Part shown: one piece after another, positions 56,927 to 64,000 of the stretch
How the letters are laid out: every line of letters begins with the position of its first letter
How positions within the stretch are numbered: the first letter of the stretch is position 1
From: Tilletia caries
Lineage: Eukaryota > Basidiomycota > Exobasidiomycetes > Tilletiales > Tilletiaceae
Length of the DNA: 64,000 bases
Reading direction: 5' to 3'
Assembly: GCA_032718865.1 (NCBI GenBank)
Contig: JALUTQ010000001.1
Span: forward strand, 806,001-870,000
The notes under the pieces: generated by a model
What the model saw: the letters and a program-made list of their open reading frames with translations, nothing else
What the model was told of the DNA's origin: nothing
Databases searched by the model: none
Position numbers and translations under genes: made by a program

Positions 56927-57610
56927 GTTAACTTAATCTAGTTAAACTGTGACTAAACTGCGGGCGGCGGAGCCTCCGGAAAAATTAAGTCAACTTAAAC
57001 TGTATGGGCCCGGACACGGTAACTTATAGTCACTAGAAGTTGCCGTTCGCAAGCCGAAGATTTGACCCAACTTACAGTTACTCACAGCTACTTACAGTGC
57101 GAACTTATAGCTACTTATAGTTACTTACAGTTACTTACAGTTACTTACAGTTACTTAAAGTTACTCACAGTGCGCACAGTAACTAATCACAACTGTAGTA
57201 GTCAACTATTAATAACTGTATCCAGTAACTAACAATAACTGGAACAATTAACTATTAACAACTGTGCCCACAGTAACTAATAATAACTGTAACAAGTAAC
57301 TAAAAATAACTGAAAAGTATGAGTCTTTGGAGGCAGTCAAGAGAGGAAACATGAACGAGCGAGCTCGGAGGCGGCAAAGTACGTGCCTAAAGGCAAAATG
57401 GAATGGTACCAGACATCTTGAGGTAGATACCGCGTGAATTGGGTGGCTGAGACGCGATTAAGTTACTATAAATAACTGTAAGTAACGTATAGTGACAGGC
57501 GCAAAATTAAGTTAACTGTAATGATAGTAAGTGGCTAAACTGTGACTAAACTAAACTGCGGGCGCCGGCGCCGGGTTCCAACTGCAACTAAACTTAACTG
57601 CGGACCAAAA
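56927..57610. repeat. TTACTTACAG / CAGTAACTAATAATAACTG repeat cluster
   Basis: At 57065-57170 the 10-base unit TTACTTACAG (and TTACTTATAG) is repeated about ten times. At 57178-57325 the complementary sense unit AGTAACTAATAATAACTG is repeated, so the two halves can pair around a centre near 57173 (AGTTACTCACAGTGCGCAC). Outer words such as AAACTGTGACTAAACTG occur near 56944 and 57538 as direct copies. The cluster lies just before the gag region of the retroelement and could be part of its terminal region or an independent satellite. Confidence 0.6.
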
Positions 57611-57762
57611 ATGGACAACTTATAATAACTGGCCGAGCCTTGGACAGACACATCAAGGTCTTCTGCTACGCTAGCTTTTCTTTGCAGCAACACCTCAAGA
57701 GTTCCTTCGCACTACCTTTATTCTTTCCCTTTTTCTTTTCAAGAGCAGCTTACGCTCACAGG

Positions 57763-60303
57763 ATGGCAATCGGCAAGAAGACAAAGGGTCGTGCCCTCTC
57801 ATCGAGCCCGGCAGAGGAGGAGGTTGTCGACCTCCAGCGGCGACTCCTGGCAAGCCAGCTACCGATGGCCTCTGCCCCGACATCCACTTCGGCTTCGGCC
57901 TCGCTCAAGGCTCCAGCTCAGGCTCCTCAGCAGCCTTCGACAAGCAAGTGAAGCAACCGACCACAGCTTCGGTCTGCTTTGTCCGGTCCCTCGTCCTCGA
58001 CAGCGGTCAAGTCTTCGACCGCGGGGCCCATTCCTTCTTCAGGTGTCGACCACGACTCGGTGGTCGCTCGGCAACAGGTCATCGCGCAAATGCTTCAAGA
58101 GTCCGAGGAACATCGTCCCGGACAGAGCAAGGCGACCTCCAAGGGCAAGGCCCGTCGAGTCTCGCCGCGCCCCGAGCAGGCTCCAGCAGAGCACCGGCCT
58201 GTCACCCCACCCAGCGGCCTCCATCAGGCACACGTGGACCTCATCGGACATTTCGAGAAGCTCTCTCCTCGCTCCAAAGTGGAGTGGCTCATGCAGGGCG
58301 GCCCGGATGACAACACGGGGAGCAAGGGTGATCCTCAATCTCAAGCTGCGGCCGGGCCCAACCCATACCGGCAACGTCGTTCTCAAGACCATTCCCCAGT
58401 ACGCCCACAGTCTCAGGAGCAGCCGCCGGTCCTCAAGAGACCCTTCTACGTCTCTCCGGATGGTCTTCCTGTTGCCCACAAGAGGGCGAAGGTCGCGGAC
58501 GACCCGCTGCCGGCTAGGTTCGATCACCAACGCCAGGTCGCCAGCAACCCGCTGAGCATAGCGGCCCACCGCAATCGGCGTGGGTTGACGACGACGATGA
58601 CGAGTGGCTCGGCTCGAGCACCGTCCCCCACAACTCGGTCCTCAAGCGCCTTGCAAACGCGGAGCTCATCCCCCTCTGGCACTTCACAGAGGAGGGCATG
58701 CTCTCTGGCCATGCGCGTGGGACTAAGGCCAAGGACCTTCCGGACTCGCTGAGCGGCATGCTCGATGGCCAAGTCCGCGGCGCTCCCGGAGCCAAAGCGT
58801 CAGGACGCTGATCTCTCGCTGCCAGAGATGTGGGCGGCCGCCAACAACATGTTGATGTATATGGCGATCATAGCTAACGATGCTGTCGACCCGGACAAGA
58901 AGAGCCTCCTCACTCAAGAACGAGACGGCTGGCGCAAGGCTTTCAACGAAATCTTCAACCACCAGCTCGTGATGGAGGATCCGGTCAAGAACTGGCCGAT
59001 AAGGATCTTCCCGGAGTAGGCCCCGGAGTAGCATTCCCCGGAGCTCCGCGGACTCCGGGGGACGCTCTGCACGGGTACGGAGCACGGAGCGAGATTTGAG
59101 CGTTTTTTACTAGCTTTAGATTTGCGGAGCTACTCCGCAAAGGTATGGCTTCAACACTCCGGAGCACGGAGTGAGTTTGCTTGCAATGTCAAAAAAGCCC
59201 CGGAGTACGGAGCAGACCCCGGAGTCCGACGGAGCTCCGGGGATGGCAAAGTGGGTCACGTGATGGCCAAAACTGAGTCACGTGATCGGTTTTTGAGGGA
59301 TTTCTCGGCCGAATCAGGTCGAAATACTGTGTATTTCACCTTTTTTGGGGCAGTAAACCTTCAGAAAGAGATGATATAGACTTCCAAAGCTACGATTGAA
59401 CTGTTTCGATGAGATTTGACCTTCTCCTGAGCCCATGTTAGACTCATTTCATGACACCCCGGAGTACCCCGGAGTCCGCGGAGCTATTTTGCGGAGCACG
59501 GAGTCCGCCTGTGAAAAATACCCGGAGCACGGAGTAGATTCTTGTGCGCAACCGCGACTTCGACGGAGCACGGAGTGCTCGCCAGCTGATCACCAGAAAT
59601 TTTGCGGAGCGCGTAGCTGGCCAGATCTCAGACGGAGCTGAGCGGAGCGCCGCCCCGGAGTCCGGGCTCCGGGGATCTACTCCGGGAAGATCCTTACTGG
59701 CCGACCCTGGCTGAGTACGTCGACAACATCCGGAAGAAGATATATCTTCGACCGGTCGGCTCCCGGATCAAGCCCTTCGGCATCCGGGACAAGCTCTTCC
59801 GCCAGATCAGCGACACTGTCCAGAAGCGGACTGCCGCGGCGGAGCTCTCGGCCACCATTCAGTCGGCATCGGCAGCCGCTGTTGCTGCGGCCCAAGCGGC
59901 CATACACGCTCAACTCGCCTCCAGCAACAAGCAGTCGTCCTCAGGAGCTGCGTCTGGCTCGGGTGGCGGTGGTTCCTCATCCATGAAGTCGAAGCCCTTT
60001 CGGTCAGACCCCTCATCGCAGCCCGCGCGGAGGGGGGTCACTGGCTGCATCATCTGCGGGGTTGTCGACGCGAACCACAAGTACAAGTCCTGTACTGGAG
60101 CTCCAAAAGGGCACGATGCCCACGCCAAACGAGACAAGGACGGCAACATCGTCCGGCGCTCTGACGGTTCCACCATCTGCCACCAGTTCAACCTTACCGG
60201 CTGCAAGCAATCCAACTGCGGCAAGGGACGTCACGAGTGCAGTGTCTGCGGCGACACCGGGCACCAAGCCTCCGCTTGCTCCCGTCTCGAGCCCTCTCCG
60301 CAG
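57763..60303 (+). pseudogene. Gag-like region of the YR retrotransposon, broken
   Basis: The frame starts near MAIGKKTKGRALSSS and meets a TGA at 57949. It resumes in the same frame (SGPSSSTAVKSS to about 58560) and then continues in another frame with the conserved stretch VLKRLANAELIPLWHFTEEG. It shifts again before LPEMWAAANNMLMYMAIIA. At 58999 a MITE interrupts it; coding resumes after 59696 with LAEYVDNIRKKIYLRPVG. The end has a zinc-knuckle-like region: CIICGVVDANHKYKSC, CHQFNLTGCKQSNCGKGRHEC and CSVCGDTGHQASAC. At least three breaks besides the insertion show this copy cannot make full Gag. Confidence 0.65.
59000..59696. mobile_element. 697 bp hAT-like MITE inserted in the gag region
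   Basis: Perfect 20-base terminal inverted repeats (TAAGGATCTTCCCGGAGTAG at 59000-59019 and its reverse complement at 59677-59696) are flanked by an 8-base direct repeat CTGGCCGA at 58992-58999 and 59697-59704. Eight-base duplications are the hallmark of hAT transposons. No transposase is encoded. The interior is packed with variants of CGGAGCACGGAGT and CCCCGGAGT on both strands, and it contains two GTCACGTGAT words. Excision to one copy of the target would rejoin the gag frame. Confidence 0.88.
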
Positions 60304-61458
60304 TGAGGGGTTCAAGACGCTGCTCGAGCACCACAACCTGCTGTCGGCCTTCCTGCAGTTGGTGGAAGGCCTGGAGAATGGATTCAACTTCGACATTCCC
60401 CCGATCACGGTCACAAGGACGCCTCCGAACCACAAGTCGGCGACCTCGGACCTCAAGACTCTTAACTCGGCGATTGAGAAGGAGATCGGATTGGGGAGGG
60501 CCTGCGGGCCTTATACGAAGGAGGATGTCGAGGACCTCGTCGGGCCGTTCCAGACATCGCCGCTGGGATTGGTTCCGAAACCGAACGGCAAGTGGAGGAT
60601 GGTACAGGACTTCAGCTATCCGCGGAAGGGGGAGAACCCGGCGATCAACAACTACATCGCGTCCGATGAGTTCGTTTGCGCCTGGCATGGCTACTGGGAC
60701 TTTGTAGACCTGGTGAGTTTCTTCCTTTTCCCCATGTCTCCGTTGTCGAGCTCGATCGAGCAGACTTGGGTTCGGTTGGACTGTGTATCGTTCGGTCACT
60801 GCCGGTGTGTCGGTTGACCACCATCCCTGAGTGCCGTTCGGTCTCAGCGGAGCGCGCGCATGTCGGTCGACTGCGCAGCGGGGCATGCCGGTCGGCTGCC
60901 CCGTCTTCTCTGTCTGGCGTTTGCCGACGGAGGGCCATTGGGCCTTGGGAGGGTCTGGCGTTCGCCGACCCCGGCGACGGTACACTGCGCTGGCTTCCCG
61001 TTCTCACACATGTCGATCGACTGTGCTAACCTCTTGCTCTTTCCTCGTGACAGGCGCGCTTCATGCCGCCGGGCTCGCTGGCCGCGATGGCGGATGCGAG
61101 TGAGGCGTTCCGGGCTGTGGGGGCGGCCAAGGATCAGTGGCCAGGCCTCGTGATCCTGGCGCCCTCTGGATGGTTCATTATCGACACGAGGCTTCTGTTC
61201 GGGTTGGCCTCGGCGACAGGGGTGTGGGGCTCGGTGGCCGATGCCACCCTCGTCATCATCCACGCCCACTTCGACACGGAGGTTGGCCTACGGGCCGTGA
61301 AATGGGTGGACGATTTCGTCTTTATGAAGCCCCCGTCCTCTGACCTGCTGCTCAACGACGTGCTCGCGGTGACGGAGCCCCTGGGGTTCCCATGGCACCC
61401 GGAGAAAAGATCCGAGTTCGAAAACGAGGTCAGATACCTCGGCTTCGAGTTCACCTGA
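60300..61458 (+). pseudogene. DIRS-type reverse transcriptase, intron-containing and 3'-truncated
   Basis: The first part has FKTLLEHHNLLSAFLQLVEG, then GPFQTSPLGLVPKPNGKWRMVQDFSYP, the finger/palm start typical of DIRS-like enzymes, and ends WDFVDL at a GTGAGT donor (60714). A 341 bp GT-AG intron precedes the second part at 61055. That part holds ADASEAFRAVGAAKDQWPG (first catalytic Asp), FGLASATGVWGSVADA and VKWVDDFVF (the YxDD-type pair), then YLGFEFT and a stop at 61456. RNase H and connection sequence are lost except for a remnant downstream at about 61460-61650 in a different frame. The catalytic residues remain but the protein would be truncated. Confidence 0.75.
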
Positions 61459-61652
61459 AGCGGATCGTCAACCTCGAGCGCGCTCACAAGTTCGAGCTGC
61501 GCATCAAGTACGTTCCAACGGCCATCAACCCGGCCGACGGTCCTTCCCGGGGGGAGTTCCCTCCCGGACCTATGCTACCTGCATTCAACATTCCAGCCCC
61601 CGTCCAACCGTTCCTCGATGACGTACGGGGGGCTCAACCAAGTGCTCAATGA
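61459..61652 (+). pseudogene. RNase H-region remnant of the YR retrotransposon
   Basis: In another frame than the upstream polymerase, ERAHKFELRIKYVPT and NPADGPSRGEFPPG match the end of the RT-RNase H polyprotein of DIRS-like elements. Roughly 200 residues normally lying before it are absent, so an internal deletion is likely. It runs into the recombinase frame. Confidence 0.6.
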
Positions 61653-62913
61653 GCATCGGGCGGTGGACAAGAGGAGGAGGGCTTCGTCGTCGGTCGCGGG
61701 GGCGCCAATATCGACGAGGCCACCAGCTCCGACTCCTTTCTTTTCCCCATCAATCCGAGGCGCTACTGACGAGCTCCCATCGCACGTTGCCATCTGCGAG
61801 GAGCGGTTCATCACGGCGGCCAATCGGATCTTTCGGTGGACCCCTTCGCCGGGCCCAGCTTCTTCTCTCTCAACTACTTCCGGTTTCGATTTCGACCCTT
61901 CGGGCCTCATGCGGGGCTCGGTTAACGAGATGCTGGAGTTCTCCCTCGAGGAGTCCACATGCACCTCGTACAGTACCGGCATCATCAAGTTCTGTTCCTT
62001 CTGTGACTCGGCCGGCATCCCTATTCAGGATCGGTGTCCACCGTCGAGTGGACTTCTCCTCGCGTTCGTTTCTTCCTTCGTCGCAAAGGTACGGGCCGAC
62101 ACGGCCAAGAAGTACCTTGGGGCCGTGGCTACTTGGCATCGGCTGTGGGGGCATGACTGGGTAATCTTTCCCCAGGTCACCTATGCCCTCCGTGGACTCA
62201 AGCACTTCCAACCTCCGGCCAACGACGTACGGCCTCCGATCCTTGCGGCGCATCTACATGCTGTCAAAGCACATCTCAATATCGATTCCGATCCATTGCA
62301 CGCCGCCGTGTGGGCGTGTTCCCTTTTCTCTTGGTGGGCGGTGTGTCGACTCGGAGAGACAACGTCTCCTTCAACACCGGCCTTCGCTCCTTCACACAAC
62401 GCGACGCGGGCTTCTATTCAGGCGCATCGACAAGTCCTAAACGACAAGGAGATCGTGCGGGTCAATCTTCCATCGACGAAGACGACCAAGGAGAAGGGCC
62501 AGCAGAAGCACATCGTGAAGGTCGGTGGGGCCCTCTGCCCTGTCGAGGCCTTCGATAATCATCTCCGCCTCAACCCTGTCCCGGTCAACGAACTCTCGAC
62601 GACTGCTCTCTTCGCCTTTCGTGCTTCTTCAATGCCCGGCTCCACACTTGTGCTCCCGCTTTCGAAGACCAAGTTCCTCGCCACGTTCAACGCGGCTCTC
62701 GTCCGGTCCGGCCAGGAGGCCTTCCAGGGACATTCCTTCCGCATCGGCGGTGCCACGATGTACTGGCATACAGGAACGGACATCAAGTCGATCAAGCTGA
62801 TTGGCGGATGGACGGGGAACTCGGTCCTCAAATACCTTCGGGAATATGCGCGCGGGCTTCTACCGGCGCACGAGCGCGCAGCGGCGGCCATTGCTGAGGC
62901 CGCCCCGACGTGA
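61618..62913 (+). CDS. Tyrosine recombinase of a DIRS/Ngaro-like retrotransposon, intact
   Basis: One uninterrupted frame of 431 residues. After a disordered N-terminus, an SAM-like core-binding part (EFSLEESTCTSYSTGIIKFCSFCD, ADTAKKYLGAVATWHRLWG) precedes the catalytic domain. The first Arg is in FSWWAVCRLGETT, the HxxR is in FQGHSFRIGGATM, the second His position is replaced by Trp/Thr context in IGGWTGNSV, and the nucleophile Tyr is in KYLREYARG. Such recombinases insert a circular cDNA by site-specific recombination. The intact frame within an otherwise broken element suggests recent decay of gag and RT or selection on the recombinase alone. The C-terminus is Ala-rich (HERAAAAIAEAAPT). 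Confidence 0.88.
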   Translation: MTYGGLNQVLNEHRAVDKRRRASSSVAGAPISTRPPAPTPFFSPSIRGATDELPSHVAICEERFITAANRIFRWTPSPGPASSLSTTSGFDFDPSGLMRGSVNEMLEFSLEESTCTSYSTGIIKFCSFCDSAGIPIQDRCPPSSGLLLAFVSSFVAKVRADTAKKYLGAVATWHRLWGHDWVIFPQVTYALRGLKHFQPPANDVRPPILAAHLHAVKAHLNIDSDPLHAAVWACSLFSWWAVCRLGETTSPSTPAFAPSHNATRASIQAHRQVLNDKEIVRVNLPSTKTTKEKGQQKHIVKVGGALCPVEAFDNHLRLNPVPVNELSTTALFAFRASSMPGSTLVLPLSKTKFLATFNAALVRSGQEAFQGHSFRIGGATMYWHTGTDIKSIKLIGGWTGNSVLKYLREYARGLLPAHERAAAAIAEAAPT

Positions 62914-63711
62914 TCTCGTCGTTCTCCTTTCCTTTCTCTCTCTGGTCTGCGTTTGCTTTCCTCCCCCTGGCATGTCGTTCGACTGCCCTAATGTCGAGAT
63001 CGTTTGATACTCTCCCAATTTCTCTGCAATCGAGCTGAGCTCACATGGCGGTCGCCTGTGAAGTATCTAAAGCTCTGTATATGCGTGAAAGTAAGACCAA
63101 TCCCTACGTGGGTAATGGTTTCGGCGGTGTCCCTTCAGAGTCCTTCCACCGGCGTCCCTCCTTTGTCGTGACTGACTTCGGGATTATGGGATGGTGGGAA
63201 GGCTCTCTTTTGGGACAGACTTGCCAGACCTCAGGGTCTTACACATGCACGTGTATCTAGGGATACTCGTTACTTCTATGACCTCTAGTAAACACACCCC
63301 AGGCTAGTCTCGACACTCGAACGTCGGTCTTGGCCTTGGCCGCCGACGGTCTCGCGAAATTAGGGCCAAATTCTGAGTGTACCCTTCATCGAAATTCACA
63401 AAACAGCCCTTTTTCGCTCTCAATGAATGTCCCCCAAACCTGGTCCGATTCCTTTCAAACTGCACAATCCTTCAGATCGTGGATGGACTGAAGGTGCTGC
63501 AGAATTTGGGACGCCTTCATTAAGTAGAAAAGTGCGATACGGAGCGCTCTGCCCGTTTTGTTTTCTGCAATTCTCGGTCTGAAAGAGGCACGCCTGCGGT
63601 TGTCAGCCAAACTCTGAATGCTACCCTCCATCGATTTGTGAGTGGGCGATCAAGTTCATGCACTGCGCCACTGTCCGAGGTACTGGAACTATAGCCGGCA
63701 GGAGCATGACG
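62914..63711. other. Downstream flank with dispersed direct repeats
   Basis: No gene is recognised. GTCCCTTCAGAGTCCTTCC near 63129 is roughly inverted near 63200-63220. A sequence of about 30 bases beginning CCAAATTCTGAGTGTACCC at 63366 recurs with changes at 63607 (CCAAACTCTGAATGCTACCC). The stretch may contain the right end of the retroelement. Confidence 0.4.
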
Positions 63712-64000
63712 TCATAGTGCATCGGTGCAGGCGCGTAGCATGACTTTCCTCATTTCCTGCCTCATTCCTGCCCAACGCGTCTCAGACGCGTCGCTTGCCG
63801 CTGTACGTCCATCATCTCGGTCCTCCCCTTCTCTATCCTCCCCTGTCCCTCCCTCACTGCCCACTGGTGAGCATGCCGTCCAGCAGCTTGCCTTCTCCCC
63901 AGCTCGCTGCTGGCGAAACAGTGCTGCGATCAAGCAGAAGACGTCCTCTCGCGGAGATTCAGGCTTCCCAGCCTGACGACCCGACTCAGCACTCACCTAC
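63712..64000. other. Window end, possible gene edge on the minus strand
   Basis: A minus-strand open frame from the window edge to 63712 has polar residues (GSEGGTGEDREGEDRDDG, GMRQEMRKVMLRACTD), and a GTAGGTGAG-type sequence lies at the edge. Nothing recognisable supports a real gene. Confidence 0.2.

Larger units (their letters stand above)
57640..62930 (+). mobile_element. Decayed tyrosine-recombinase retrotransposon (DIRS/Ngaro-like), borders uncertain
   Basis: In order: a gag-like region ending in zinc knuckles, a DIRS-type reverse transcriptase, a short RNase H-end remnant (YVPTAINPADGPSRG) and an intact tyrosine recombinase. Having a recombinase and no DDE integrase is the mark of YR retrotransposons. 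Gag is broken by stops, frameshifts and a nested MITE, and a large part between reverse transcriptase and ADGPSRG is missing. Split direct or inverted terminal repeats could not be identified, so the start (perhaps within the repeats from 56927) and the end (perhaps near 63290) are estimates. Confidence 0.75.

Noticed and set aside
57065..57325. Telomere-like repeat
   Set aside because: The unit TTACTTACAG does not match fungal TTAGGG-type repeats and is flanked by genes and elements on both sides.
1..64000. CRISPR arrays, bacterial operons or tRNA genes
   Set aside because: The DNA is eukaryotic, with many spliceosomal introns. No regular spacer-repeat array and no convincing tRNA B box with a cloverleaf were found by eye.

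Overview
The window is nuclear DNA of a fungus, most likely a basidiomycete and possibly of the smut lineage (Ustilaginomycotina). The evidence is dense genes with many short GT-AG introns of about 50-140 bp, moderately high GC, single-chain fungal urease, and 1:1 fungal housekeeping genes (PEX1, PRP40, RRP46, RRP36, mitochondrial uS11, a METTL14/Kar4-type protein). Secreted proteins carry Kex2 sites, and mobile elements are typical of filamentous fungi. The species cannot be named from the sequence alone.

Layout. 1-3.5 kb: right part of a PIF/Harbinger DNA transposon with its DDE transposase and Myb/SANT-like partner. 3.6-5.5 kb: unrecognised disordered protein. 5.7-10.3 kb: a head-to-head inverted duplication with arms of about 1.9 kb, each carrying a Kex2-processed repeat secreted protein, around a unique 0.77 kb spacer. 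10.8-13.1 kb: secreted cysteine-rich, Ser/Thr-rich protein. 13.9-45.1 kb: housekeeping core with a DUF3405 membrane protein, mitochondrial uS11, RRP46, urease, METTL14-like, an unrecognised 1075-residue protein, RRP36, an MFS sugar transporter, PEX1, and a vezatin-domain protein that may be a peroxisome-myosin receptor. 46.3-47.5 kb: decayed aldo/keto reductase. 48.0-50.8 kb: splicing factor PRP40.

From 50.9 kb the window becomes mobile and repeat-rich. A 3.67 kb Tc1/mariner-type element, bounded by TA and matching terminal inverted repeats, appears to enclose both a transposase gene and an unrelated 530-residue gene. It is followed by an orphan first exon, a 737 bp TA-flanked MITE, short-repeat DNA rich in TTACTTACAG, and a decayed tyrosine-recombinase retrotransposon (DIRS/Ngaro-like). 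That retrotransposon keeps an intact recombinase gene. Its gag region is interrupted by a 697 bp hAT-like MITE with a perfect 20 bp terminal repeat and an 8 bp target duplication.

Two themes link the genes. PEX1 and the vezatin-domain gene are convergent neighbours that may both serve peroxisomes. The urease promoter has three GATA motifs, as expected for nitrogen control. Several frame breaks (Harbinger partner, both repeat-protein copies, aldo/keto reductase) lie in or beside mononucleotide runs, so some apparent pseudogenes may be base-calling errors. The aldo/keto reductase has further lesions and looks truly dead.
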